A DNA stretch of 64,000 nucleotides from positions 149,317,266 to 149,381,265 of the forward strand of contig CM061142.1 in assembly GCA_030789695.1 (NCBI GenBank). The letters run 5' to 3'. Position 1 is the first letter of the stretch; each line of letters opens with the position of its first letter. Below are positions 23,248 to 34,631 of the stretch, piece after piece. The stretch comes from Scilla litardierei (lineage: Eukaryota > Streptophyta > Magnoliopsida > Asparagales > Asparagaceae). Made by a program: the position numbers and the translations under genes. The notes beneath the pieces were generated by a model. The model did not search any database, was not told where the DNA came from, and was given only the letters and a program-made list of their open reading frames with translations.

Positions 23248-23270
23248 AGCTTGGGGGACTTATCCCCCAA
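23248..23270 (+). other. AGCTTGGGGGA motif with hairpin after pol (element A)
   Basis: Ten bases after the pol stop, AGCTTGGGGGA is followed by its complement: 8-bp arms TTGGGGGA (23251-23258) and TCCCCCAA (23263-23270) with a CTTA loop. First of at least five AGCTTGGGGGA copies in this element. Confidence 0.7.
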
Positions 23271-23433
23271 CATTACCCTTGATGAGGGGGCGTCGAGGAA
23301 GACCGATGATCATCACGACCCAAATCCAAGCGGCCTTTCCGACAAGTTCGACGGGCGTATCTCGTATGCGCCCAACATCACGAGCTAAACGAATATCTAA
23401 AGGGGTCGAGCTCATGACCTTAAACGAGCGCTT

Positions 23434-23451
23434 GTCGGGAGGCAACCCGAC
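23434..23451 (+). other. Conserved post-pol hairpin, AGGCAA loop (element A)
   Basis: Stem GTCGGG/CCCGAC around AGGCAA, preceded by GAGCGCTT. Elements B (48710-48727) and C (63627-63644) have the same loop and upstream block with different but still pairing stems. Confidence 0.75.
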
Positions 23452-23720
23452 GGTTTTTGCATTGTTTTTATTTGATTTTCATTTTTGGTTTAGCCTTTTA
23501 TTAGTTTTTAGAGTCTTATGTCCATAAAAATCGTGACAATGGGTCTTAATTTTCATGACAGGAGAAGGAGAAAGGGAGATCAATCATATGGAGAATGATC
23601 GAGGCAAGGAAGAGCGCTCCAGGAACACGCTCAAGCCTTAGGATGAGGAAGAAACAGACTGTAGGAAGAAAAACAGAGACTAGAGCGAAAATGGAGAGCC
23701 GATGCAGAAAACAGCACTTC

Positions 23721-24058
23721 ACTCGGCCGAGTAGCTTATGCCACTCAGCCGAGCAAAGACTCCACTCGGCCAAGTGGAGCACCAAACAGGGAAGTTTCTG
23801 CAGACCAACTCTCTGTCACTTTCTGTAACTTTTAGCGTTAATTGCCACTCGTCCGAGTAACTTACCACTCGGCCGAGTGAAACGGATACCCTCCTAGCTC
23901 TAGAATTGCTGAGTGGCAGAGCCACTCGGCCGAGTGGAGTTTCTCCCTTCGGCCGAGTGAACAAAAGCCACTCGGCCGAGTCGTAAGTGGCGAGGAGAAT
24001 TTTGAAATTTTTAGTTTTACGCCACTCGGCCGAGTGATACTGTCACTCGGTCGAGTCG
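23721..24058. repeat. Internal array of ACTCGGCCGAGT palindromes (element A)
   Basis: About ten sites of the same word as in the LTRs of this element (variants CTCAGCCGAG, CTCGGCCAAG, CTCGTCCGAG, CTCGGTCGAG). It ends about 10 bp before TATATAAG at 24069, and about 0.5 kb upstream of the env-like frame. The spacing differs from the LTR array. Confidence 0.9.
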
Positions 24059-24068
24059 TAACAATTTC

Positions 24069-24076
24069 TATATAAG
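24069..24076 (+). promoter_or_regulatory. TATA box of a possible internal promoter (element A)
   Basis: TATATAAG directly downstream of the internal palindrome array, repeating the LTR layout. It would drive a separate transcript for the env-like frame (inference). Confidence 0.5.
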
Positions 24077-24525
24077 TGAAGCGCAACGGGCGCGGTTTCC
24101 GATACCAAAAAATCCCAATTTCCACCCGAGCCCGCTGTCGCTTGAGCTTCCTCGGCCGCTGCGATTTCTCCTCGCCCGCTGCACCCTTGCCGTCGCCCGA
24201 GGTGACCCCCCTCACCGACGATCGACACCCCGCCGACCACCGATGGCCGGCCACCCCCCCCCCACCGCCGGCGCCGCCTCCGATCACCCCCATTTTGCCC
24301 CAAAAACCCAGTTTCTCCCTATTTCTCTTGATTTGTACGCCCGTGAACCTCGATTTCAAATTAATTTCCATATCTATCCATTATCCCCTATCTCCCCCAT
24401 ATATATTGAATATTATTCGCTGATTTGATCGTTTGATTTGCAGGCTAGCTTGGGGGAGCTTTGGGGAGCTTTTGGACGCGCTTTGAGCTTCGCGACGGAG
24501 GCATCTCTTCGCACACACTGCTGAT
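24077..24525 (+). other. Leader between internal TATA and env-like frame (element A)
   Basis: No coding feature is seen. It is C-rich (CCACCCCCCCCCCACC near 24250), then T-rich, with TTTGCAGGCT at about 24437-24446 resembling a splice acceptor. An extra AGCTTGGGGGAG motif lies at 24447-24458. Confidence 0.4.
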
Positions 24526-26616
24526 TTGCTCTCACGGCGTGTTCAGGTACACTCATTCCATCATTTAGCGCGTCGCAGTATTTATTTGGTTGGGACACGT
24601 CTCGCGGCACACTTGCCGCCGCGCACTAGGCCATGTACACGGGGATCCGCTGCGAATCGGAAGAGGACCGATGATCCTGGTCCCTCTTCCGCTAGGGAGG
24701 ACTCCCCTCCACCTAGCCCGCCACTGCCACCACCACCTACACAGTCGATCCCTGCCGATCCTGTCCCTCCACCCGCTCCCGCCGTCGGGCCGATGGGGAT
24801 TACGTTTCGAAATGACGCACACCACGCCAGATTCGAGTGTATCTGCCATCGCTCGATAGTACCCTCTAGGTTTGCACACCTAGCCGACCTAGACCGCCTA
24901 GGGGTACTTGAGGGGCTTCTCACGTTGTACGACAATGTGGGATGGCGTGACTTTTTGTCAGTTTCGGCGGATACTTACATCCGTCCGACACTAGAGGTCC
25001 TCAGTTCCATTGACCGGACCCCTGGAGGATGCTCGTTCCGTTTGATGGATCGAGAGTGTGAGATCACTCTCGACATGCTTAGAGCGTTCTTCCAGTGGCC
25101 CGCCGTCCCTGACCCTGACCGAGCCTACGCTCCCACGCACATCCCACCCCCGTCGTTCGACACCCGCACATTCTGGACACGGATCACGGGATCCCCACTC
25201 GGCTTTGACCCTAGTAGGGCCAAGGCCTCAGCTATCCTCTACCCCTGCCTCCGCATTGCACAACGCCTTATGGCGACTACTTTCCTCGCGAGGTACGAGC
25301 CCGGGACCATGTTTACGCCAGAGCTCTACCTGCTCTACGCGATGACTCGCCCTAGGGTTCTAGATAGGGGTAGCCACGATTTGGTCCCCGCCGTTGAGAT
25401 CGACATTGCTAGTTGGTTTTTGGACCGCATCATCATTTCGGTGAGCGCTCGCTCACCTATCTGTTGCGGCGGTCTGATCACTCTTTTGGCCCTTATGACC
25501 GGTGTGGACCTACCTGACGACTTGCGTCGAGCTCCGGGCCCAACTACGCTTTCGATAGATGTTATGGCCCGGATGAAGATGCTTCGTCCCCACGGTCGCT
25601 AGCACTGGGTGTGGTTGCACGGTCCCTTCAGTGCTGATTACATGGTTCTCCCGAGCCCCGCTCGGACACACATTGGACAGGCTCACGGGGACTGGATTCC
25701 AGCGATGGATCTTCTTATCCACGTCGCCTACGTGCTTGAGCCCGAGGGTGCTGAGCAGGCACCCCCTGCACACCCTGTCGACCCCGTGATCCCTCAGCCC
25801 GCGCCTGCACTGTCTGCACCTCCCGACACCTCTATCCACACGTCTGTTAGTGTCGGGAGCACTTTAGCTGAGTTGTCCCCCACCACCACCATCGCGCCTA
25901 TTTCCGTCGAGCCCATTGCCACACTGAGCCCCGAGCGTCCACCCACTATTCTTGAGAGCGACGAGTCTTCCTTTACTGCTGCTGTGGAGACCCTCTCCCG
26001 ATTGCTGTCCATGACTTCTGGGGAGTCCACTTTTGTGCCCTTCACAGCCTCCCCAGTCGTCGACCTTTCGGTCTCCACCGCCCCTGTCTTTACCGAGAGC
26101 GTCGTGACTTCTGTCCCCACATCTGTGTCACTGACCTCTCCTGCTGCCTTGTCGCCCATTTTGACTTCCACTTCTACTGCTGCTGCTTTCGCTTCGACAC
26201 AGCCTGTGTCCCAGCCTCACACCGAGGCTGGGCATCACGTCGTGAGCACATCACCACTACCCCACTACCCTGCTAGACCCATCCTCTACACTGCCCGCGT
26301 GAGACAGCCCCACACTTCACCTGTCAGACCTGTGCGTCCCTCTGCTCCACCACCCCCTGACACTCTAGTTCAGAGCATTCGTGCTCTTGAGGGGGCTGTT
26401 AGTGGACTTCGAGGAGACTTTAGGGCTCTCTCCGCCACGGTCAGCGCCGTGCAGACCCGCGTCGCCATCCTTCCCAGTATTCAGGCTTGCCTGAATCAGA
26501 TTCTGGCGCGTCTGCCTCCACCACCCACACGCTCCCAGCAGCCGCCACACCCACCACCACCACCACCACCACCTCCGCCACAGGACGGTGCTGGTGCAGC
26601 CCCACCACCAGCTTAG
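24526..26616 (+). pseudogene. Athila env-like frame (ORF after pol), one internal stop (element A)
   Basis: One long frame with a single in-frame TAG at 25600-25602. The first half matches the Athila post-pol ORF / plant transposon protein family by its layout: a proline-rich N-terminus; the core from FECICHRSIVPSRFAHL (after residue ~100) through DRLGVLEGLL, TYIRPTLEVLSS and FRLMDRECEITLDMLRAFF; the MFTPELYLLYAM block; and after the stop FSADYMVLPSPARTHIG. The second half is Ser/Thr/Pro-rich, then a coiled-coil-like segment (IRALEGAVSGLRGDF) and a polyproline end. No signal peptide or clear membrane helix is visible, so envelope function is unproven. The first in-frame ATG is 24793; the true start may lie upstream and be lost or supplied by splicing. 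Confidence 0.8.
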
Positions 26617-28486
26617 GCACACTCTTGATGCCTCTGATATTTTTGTCGTTTTGCTGCTCGTTTGTTCTTGGGCCCGGTGATTTTTTGCCCCCCTCCTCTG
26701 CATACTATTTTGGTGCCTTTCTGATCATATCTTTTTATATCTTTTTGGGAGTGAGGGAGAGACTTTTTGGGGACACGTATATCTGCACCATACTGATCTT
26801 TGCATGCATCACATTCATTCACATCTTATTTTCTTTTTCTTTTTATTTCTTTTTCATCATGCATGCATCCTCACCCACCCCACCCACTTCACGTCTCTCG
26901 GTGTGCTACACTCCGCACATTGAGGACACTGTGCACTTTAGCTTGGGGGAGTGAGTTCTCACACTTTTTATTTTTTTACCACCCTTTATTTTTGATTTCC
27001 CACTCTTTTCCCGTTTTTAACACCACTTTCACTCACCTTTTCGTTTTTTATCATGCATCATGTTTTCTTATTTTCTTTGTGTGCCGCATTATACATAGTA
27101 GTATCTATTTTATTTTATCATTATTTCTTTCATCTTTTGCTAGAGATGATTTTTCTGTGATGATGATGACGTGGTGTTAGCCTATCTCTATGTGCATGCT
27201 ATTTTGTCACGTCATAGCTTTTGTTTCAGATATCATATGCTATGTCATGCTTTGTATTTGAAATAGTAACCCACTCTTTTTCTGTATGAATATGGATGAA
27301 ATTCTGTTATTAGCTGATGTCTGACGATTCATATGTATGCTTTTCATAGAAAACACACCAAGCTTCACGCATTGATTGCTTATATCTGGAGTACTGCTTT
27401 CCTTTCTCGTATCACTTCTTATTGCATGAATTGTACGCTTCACTTTCAGGTTGATTGAATGTATGCTAGGACGATATATCTGGACTAGTTTACTTTTTGA
27501 GATTAAACTGAGTAGATTATATTACTCTGCTGAAAGTTATCGTGCACGTCCTATAAAGTGAACCGAGCGATACATTTATTTCTTTCTCCACATATCTTGA
27601 GCATCATTTCTCTATTTGAAATTCATTGGTGAATCCTCCCCTTAGCAAGTCTATTATCGGCATTTCCCCTGCTATTAATCTTCATGCTCCAAATCCCCAA
27701 AATCAAAAAGAAAAAAAATATACATGTATATCCTTCTCTCTTTTGATTTGGGATCGCTTATGTATATATGTTTATGCTAAAAAAAGAGAAAAATTGAGAA
27801 AAAGAAAAGAAAAGAGAAAAGAAGTTTATAAACGATCCCATCTCGTACTCTTTCTCTCTTTCTTCCCTCTTTTGTCTTTGTTTTTATTTTTTTTGGAGCT
27901 TCAAAAGAAATGGGGAATGTACATATTGATTTGTTTATGCCACCACGCTTATGGATAAGCTTGGGGGAGAGGATCCAATGATGTGAGAGAGAGTGACTAC
28001 TTGACGGTGCATGACAACCTAGGCTAAGTAATCTTCTATACTCGGTGAGATTGCTAAAGTTTCACGAAATCCAGAAATCGACACTTAGCATTCATTTCAT
28101 GAAAACCATACTTTTCTATTCTTACTATTCCATATCGTGTGATATCTCTTATACTCCTTATAGAAAGCATTCAATTGAAAAGTGTGTGATCTATGGTTAT
28201 GCATACCGCTTTAGATGCTTCAGACGATGTTAATCCTAGAATGATTCCATAATTCATGCTATTTTGATATTTTGGGGTTTTCTATTTCGAATGCATCATT
28301 ATGCTATGCTATCGAAATAAAAGTCTGTGACATGTGTTTTATATTCGATGTATGCTATATGAGTAAGCAAAACCCACGTCCTGAGAAAAATGATCTAGCA
28401 CCCACTTCTTCGCTTTCTATTCTATTTTTATTTTTATTTTTATTCTTCTTCTTTTTCATTATTTTGCCCGTCGGGTTTGCTTTTTA
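26617..28486 (+). other. Non-coding 3' region of element A
   Basis: T- and C-rich, without coding features. It holds hairpin 2 with a polypurine motif (26915-26951), a purine/A-rich tract at 27700-27830 (also found at the same place in element B), and another AGCTTGGGGGAG at 27958-27969. Confidence 0.6.
26915..26951 (+). other. Conserved hairpin 2 plus polypurine motif (element A)
   Basis: Arms GCACATTG (26915-26922) and CACTGTGC (26927-26934) around AGGA, one mismatch, followed by AGCTTGGGGGAG. Element B has the equivalent at 49943-49979 with a perfect, different stem. Confidence 0.7.
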
Positions 28487-28530
28487 CTCATCTTCCTCGA
28501 GGACGAGTAAGAGGTAAGCTTGGGGGATTT
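28487..28530 (+). other. Terminal hairpin and 3' polypurine tract (element A)
   Basis: Arms CTCATC and GACGAG around TTCCTCGAG (28487-28507), then AGCTTGGGGGATTT ending at the 3' LTR boundary. The tract should prime plus-strand DNA synthesis. Element B has the same arrangement at 51199-51242. Confidence 0.8.
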
Positions 28531-30347
28531 TGATCACTCCATATTTTACACCCTTTTTCTGCATGTTTGCATGCCACTTTGATCGCTCATATCGCGTTTT
28601 TCACTATTATTCGACAATATTGCGATGCTTTTCACGATTTCTTGTTTTTGTCGTATTTCAGGAGATATGGAGCGATTCGGAGTGATTTTGAGATCAAGAG
28701 GATTTGCACCCACTCCGGAGTGTCACCCAAGGCTCTTTTGAGGGTTATTCGACGATGTAAGACAAGTGGAAGAAGAAGGAACTTCATAGGAGCGACGAGG
28801 AGGCAAAATTATGAAGAATGGGCATCTACAGCATGTCACTCGGCCGAGTGAAGCACTCACTCGGCCGAGCAAGAAGACCACTCGGCCGACCAGACCGGAC
28901 ACGCACCCCCGAAGGAAATCTGCGTGCACTCGGCCGAGTGACGATAGTCCACTCGGCCGAGTATGGATATCCCCTCGCTCGAGTGGCACGGGAAAATCCA
29001 ACCACCGAAGGAGCCGGCTTACTGTAATTTTACAGTCGATTTCAGATTCGTCACTCGGCCGGGCATGGAACGCCCCTCGGCTGAGTGAGTAAAGCCACTC
29101 GGTCGAGTCACCTCCGAAAACAGACCGCCGAAAATCCCCAACTTACTGGAAATGTACAGGGTTTGTCACTCGGCCGAGTGACATTTGTCACTCGGCCGAG
29201 TGAGCCGCCCCGCCTGCTGCGTAAACTGCGATTTCTGGGCTGCACAGGGGCATTTTTGTCATGCTTTTTTGGGAGATTTTGAGGGGTATTTAAACCCAGT
29301 TTTTGCCCTACTTTAGGAAAACTTTTTGATTCTTTTTGCAGCCTTTTTATAGAGCTTTTTAGATCATTAGATTTAGCTTTTCTCTTGGAGATTAAAAGGT
29401 TATTTTTGTTGGATGCTATTGGGTTTTCATTGGTTTGTCTATTTTCTTATCAAAAACTCTATTTTTGTTGATAATTTCTCTATTGCAATGAATTGTACTG
29501 AATTTGTTATTGATTTTCTCATGAATTGCATGATGATTAGTGAGTAGTTTTATCGTCTTAGGGCATAGGGATGAACCCTATGAACCCTATTTCTAAATTG
29601 TGATGAATTGGTGAAATTCTTGCTAGAATTGATTAGGGTTAGGTTGTGATTGATTAATTACGGATAGCTAGGGATTCATATTGATTGGGATTTGCAAGAG
29701 ATTGGGTCCCAATTGAGAGGAAGCCCTAGAAATTCGATTTAGATTTACGATTGGACTTCCCTAGAATTGGTTTGCAAGAGATTGGGCCAAAGCTAGGATT
29801 TTTAATCGTGTTTCTATACCAATATCCGTTTGCAAGAGATTGGACGGGTAGGAACTATCTCAACCTAGGTCATAGCTCAAGTTTGCACGAGAGTGGGCTC
29901 GAGATACAGTTGAACGATGATGTCATTCTTCACGCTAGCGGCTTAGGTTAGGATTTGCAAGAGATTCGGCCCTACCCTAGGTTCGCTATAGACCGGCAAT
30001 AGCGCGAGAGCGTGAGCTTGGTTCTACATTTAGTTGCGACTAGTTCACCTAAAACTCAAGTCTAGCAATGATGTAACCTACGAATCACAACGATGAGATA
30101 CGGTCTGTAGCGGGGATTCCCTATCCCTAGGCGCTTTATTTTATTGATATTTCTATCGACATTCGAATGATTGTGACAATTTTACCCCAAATTATTCTCG
30201 ACCTTTTTGATAGCTAGGTGATTGGAAGGAGACACTGTCATTGTTCCTCCCTGAGTTCGATAACCGCTCGCCGCTACACCGTGCGCTTGCGGTAAGACTA
30301 CGAGTCGCTTGTCCCAGGTGTGTGTGTGCATACCGGGGCATCGATCA
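28531..30347 (+). repeat. 3' LTR of element A
   Basis: 1817 bp, TGATCACTCC to CATCGATCA, colinear with 17491-19284. One extra palindrome unit lies near 28836-28860. TATTTAAA is at 29287-29294. Confidence 0.95.
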
Positions 30348-30352
30348 CACCG

Positions 30353-30865
30353 TTTACGCACAGGTTCGTAAAATGACCTCAAGTCAAAAGACCAACTTGC
30401 CTATCATCACTAAGAGTTATCATTGACAGATTGGTCAATATAACCATATGATAACTCTTGTGGATCATTTAGTGAACTCATTCTCTAATTAACACATGTG
30501 TCTCGTCTTCGACTTTGCCAAGTCAAACAATCATGATATCATCGCCACCGCTAAAGGGTGAAGACTAAGACACAATGGTCTATCCGATGTTTCGATATCC
30601 TTGTCTCGAAAAATCTACGACCACGAACCCTTTTAGACTTATGCTACAGGCGGTTAAGCATTTCTCCATGATCGAGATGCTCATCTCGATACATGTTTGA
30701 CCTTGCATAAAGTCTCAGGATTTTACCTAAGTTAATATCTAATGTTTACTACATTATTGATTAACTTAGATAAACCTATACCAAACAAATTACTGTTATT
30801 TCGAACTAGATGTTTGTGCTATTTACACAGAGATAAATTGACTCGAGGGCATACATCTCTCTACA
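30353..30865 (-). repeat. 3' LTR of element E, part 2
   Basis: Continues LTR E after element A (TTTACGCACAGGTTCG matches 36645 onward) and ends CATCTCTCTACA. On the minus strand it is preceded by the polypurine tract GCAAGTAGGAGA. Confidence 0.9.
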
Positions 30866-33800
30866 TCTCCTACTTGCACTCAGGCCCATTTATCTCGATA
30901 TCTCATACCGTTTTTACACATACGTTTTTCGACTTCATGTGGTAGAGCCTTTGTGAGTGGATATGCTAAAACCGTCTACAATATAGACTTAAGGGGTTTC
31001 TAAGTTCATGTTAGACCAACCATTTGAATCTTATTCAAATAATTCTCTTGGTCTGTTGGAATCCATAATTTTATTTCCTTGGATCGTATCTAGCTCATCG
31101 TACCTTACGATAATCATTTGTTACTGGTCATTTCAAATGGCTCATATCTATTTCTGATAAAGTATCAAACTTTTTGATTACTTTGTCAAAATATATGTTC
31201 CATCCCTTTGATTCCTCGCATGTAATTTATACGCTGCCACTGACCTTGAAAACTTTCTGGCTAATTCATATAAGTTGGTTATTCTAAATCATATTTAGAA
31301 AAACAAACTTATAAGTGAATGCTCAAGTTTTCATGGTTAACATGAGCGTTTACATCGAGTTTTGATCCGAGTAGATCTGTACACATCTGCTGGCGAAAAC
31401 GGTTTCATCATAATCCGTTTATAGGAATTAGGATGAAATCCGTTCTCGAGCAACATGATTGTACTTCACTATTTTCTTTCTGCATCAATCTTTTAACTTA
31501 AAGATTTACTTACAGAAAGTGAGGAAACATTTTCCTTGGACACGTAAACTAAATTCCAAAATTTATTTATGCAGCGGACTTATTCTGATTGCATCAAGTT
31601 ATAACTCGGAGTTACTACTCCGAATTTCATCCTAGAAGTTGGCTGAGTCGTCATCAATTATGATGTCTAACTCGACTCTTCGTCTCACGAGATTCGAGTA
31701 ATTATACAACTTCCTAATGATCGATTTAATGAATATCTTATTGATAATGTCCTCATAGAACATTATCAAAACATATGCATTACTATCTGGAACTTAACCC
31801 AGAGGGATGACTTAACTCAGAGTCACTTGCTATGGATTGCACCAAGTCTAACTAAGTGTGATTCATACCTTTTAACACACCGGTGTGTTAACAGACTTGA
31901 CCTGAGAGAAAATCATATTTTCTTTTAATTTCGCAAGATTTTATATCGCTAAGTATTTGACCATTCGATCTAATCGATCAGTTTAAATACTTTTGTCATT
32001 TCGTTCTTTATTTTATCAGGCTTGTGTTTCATCAAGAACACGTGTCTTAATAAAATATAAGAATAACTTATTTTGGTTAATCTAGACTCGGGTACATCAG
32101 TATGTCCGAGACTGAGTTCGACAAATCATTCTCCCACTGTCTTACAGATGGGTTTCGGCCATTATATCTAAGATGATAAGATTCACAAGTGTCCGTAAAC
32201 TTCATAATACGAGAGGTCAGACCCCTCTTTATGTGACTTGTGAAGCTTAGTCTCTCGATACGGCCTAGTCTATTTTGCCATATAAGTTTGCTACTATCTT
32301 GTGTATTTATATATTAACATTTAATATATATATTATCGTTATACATATTACTCATTGCTTCAGAAGCAATGTGACGACATTCTTCAAAATGTGTTAACCT
32401 TTTGTATAACAATAATTATGAAATCGTGACATCAAAATAAGTCACATTTTCATTCCCTCCTACTTATGCCTTTACTAATGATAATTAAACTATTTAACTC
32501 GATTGACTTTCCAGAGTGCCTTCTTCCTTTTCTAAATCACATTTAGATATTAAATAGCCCAACATAAATGAATAGCTATGCAAGCATCTTATGTATCCAA
32601 ACACCTGAGCTTTGCAAGCTTGAGTGGAGCTCAACAAGTTGCTTGTCTCAAGATTCGGTTGGGATACATAGTCTTGCACCGCTCATCCACTTACATTCGA
32701 CTCAAACAGTTTGATCGAATTCTCGAACCTTGCGGATCACAATTGTTTTTCCAAACAACCTTGAGTGTAACTCAACAATTTGTAGGAAGAAACAAACTTC
32801 GAATGTTTATAGGTTCAAGCTGCCCCAAATAGAGGCGAGTGACATGTAGCGTGCATTTATTTTGTTGGACTCAGCACTTAATGAAATCATATTTCTCAAG
32901 TCTGTCCTTTAGAAGGTCATTTTAATGTCAACAGGAATATAGTTGATTCTATCAATTAGAATTTAACTTTGACATTCCATTGATCAACCTATTTAACCAG
33001 TTAACTAATTCCATTAAAATATTATATTTTTATTCCATCGGTAAACATAGTCTTGCCCTAGTTTAGCATATGTTCAATATTAAATATAGGTAGAATGGCT
33101 TTTATCTATATATATCCTCCCACTATTTTTACGATCATTTTAAGTCTTAACAATGAACGATTTAAACGAATTAAATAAATGGGTAAGAGATCCAATCACC
33201 CTAAGCCTAACAACCTTGAGTGTAGCTCAACAAGTTGAATGACTCTGCGATCGATAGATGACTCTTCATCAATCATATCAGATTTGACTCTCTTATCGGT
33301 TTTTACCCCTAGCCATTTGTGATCATGAGTGTGCTCATCCAAATCACAATGACCAGTCTAGTCGGACCCTTGTTTTCGCGTCTAGCTGGACTTGCCCCGG
33401 TGCTCGGTGTATTCACGGCATATCGGTTTGGGTCAGGTCTTAGACTTCATCATATGTGTTTAAGAAATTGGTTTCTATAAGATTGCCATGTTACAGCTTG
33501 AGTGTAGCTCAACAACTAGAACACGGGTCCTATAGTTGACAACCCCTAAAATAAGGAGGGCTACGGCTAATCTTGAAGAAGATTATTAACGTATTTGACT
33601 TAGATATAGTCCATGGTGTTATATAATCATGATTCGCGTCATTGCGGTCCAGCAGAACACAACCAGGGAATTGACTAAGCCATGATCACTTATCTCTTAG
33701 ACCAGCTAGGGTGATCCAACAAACTTAGCCAAGCACATTGACTGGATCATGGTCCATTGAATGAAGCTTGCCATTTTTATATGCGTGCCATAGACTAAAA

Positions 33801-34616
33801 GGTTTTTATTAACAACTAATTAATCCTATCAACTATTTGAATCCTTAAATTCAAAATTTTAGGATTTGTTTAATAACTTTTATTAAATCCTTATCAACTA
33901 CGTGCTATCCTAATCGTTATTAGGATTTTAATACATTTATTAACAACACTAAAAGCGAAGTCCTTTAATGAGAACTAATTTCATAACAATTAGAATTAAA
34001 ATTTTCATTAAAGGGACTACCCAAATCAGGAATTAGGTCTTAAAGTGTTGTTAATGTTTTATTAAAACATAGCATGTCATTAGAATTTATCTCATAAATT
34101 TTAACGAGTTCTTAAAGGCTAACCTAAGAGGGTTGTCTTGTGTTATCAAATAAGTGATAACATTTGCATAACCATTAACATAAAATTACACTAATTTTAA
34201 CGCATAAAAAGAGTGTCCTACCATTTAACAATTAAATAGAAAATTATTTATCTAATAAACAATTTTGCATGCAATTTTGCATGCATTTCTTAAATTTAAC
34301 ATTTAAATTTAAAATAATGAATTTAAAACATTTTAATTTTTATCGCATAAAAATATAATAGTTTTAAAAGGATCATATGATATGCATGTTACTAAAATAT
34401 TTATCATATAAAGCTTTAAAGTTTTAAAATCAGTTTTAAAAGTATCACATAAATTTAAAAACATCATTTTAAAAATTTCATGCTTAAAAATTTATCATAT
34501 AAAATATTTAAACATCTAAAATCATTTTAAACTTATCGCATAAATTTAAAGAACCATTTTACTGTATTTAAAAGCATTCAATTAATTAATCGCAGTCGTA
34601 GATCAGCATACAGACA
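30866..34616 (-). pseudogene. Decayed copia interior of element E
   Basis: No open frame of note on either strand. Order and short matches to element F show what it was. Near 30950 the segment matches the RNase H end of F (39213). Near 31820-31930 it matches the integrase C-terminal start of F (53690-53790). Near 32020-32290 it matches the gag-pre-integrase region (53940-54240). 33208-33600 matches the F leader (54960-55400). Four copies of a hairpin motif, consensus CTTGAGTGTAGCTCAACAA, lie at 32619, 32760, 33215 and 33497. 33900-34560 is AT-rich leader with nothing recognisable. The coding part looks eroded rather than simply mutated by a few stops. Confidence 0.65.
32619..33515 (-). repeat. 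Four copies of hairpin motif TTGAG-N5-CTCAA in leader of E
   Basis: Copies at 32619-32637, 32760-32778, 33215-33233 and 33497-33515, consensus CTTGAGTGTAGCTCAACAA on the plus strand. Copy 2 has one stem change. Element F has two copies (54963-54981 and 55303-55321). Confidence 0.75.
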
Positions 34617-34630
34617 TGGCTCTGATACCA
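34617..34630 (-). other. Primer-binding site of element E (initiator Met-tRNA)
   Basis: The minus strand reads TGGTATCAGAGCCA, next to the 5' LTR at 34632. This sets the orientation of E. Confidence 0.9.
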
Positions 34631-34631
34631 C

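Larger units (their letters stand above)
17491..30347 (+). mobile_element. Athila-like Ty3/gypsy element A (pol and env-like frame, no gag)
   Basis: 12.9 kb, flanked by the perfect repeat CACCG (17486-17490 and 30348-30352), inside the 3' LTR of element E. Parts in order: 5' LTR 17491-19284, two tRNA-Asp type primer sites, a short unidentified frame, pol without gag or a recognisable protease active site, post-pol hairpins, palindrome array with TATA, env-like frame 24526-26616, non-coding region with reiterated polypurine motifs, final polypurine tract, 3' LTR 28531-30347. The two LTRs differ by scattered substitutions and one ~21-bp extra palindrome unit in the 3' copy, so the insertion is fairly young. 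Lineage rests on primer site, integrase and reverse transcriptase motifs and the env-like frame. Confidence 0.92.

Noticed and set aside
24526..26616. Functional viral envelope gene
   Set aside because: It is in the env-like position and family, but no signal peptide or clear transmembrane helix is visible, and there is an internal stop.
17491..30347. Segmental duplication of 1.8 kb (17491-19284 and 28531-30347)
   Set aside because: Position, TG..CA ends, primer site, polypurine tract and 5-bp flanking repeats show an LTR pair.
34617..34630. tRNA gene fragment
   Set aside because: Only the 3'-end complement next to an LTR: a primer-binding site. The same applies at 55971, 58583, 9103, 19291 and 19377.
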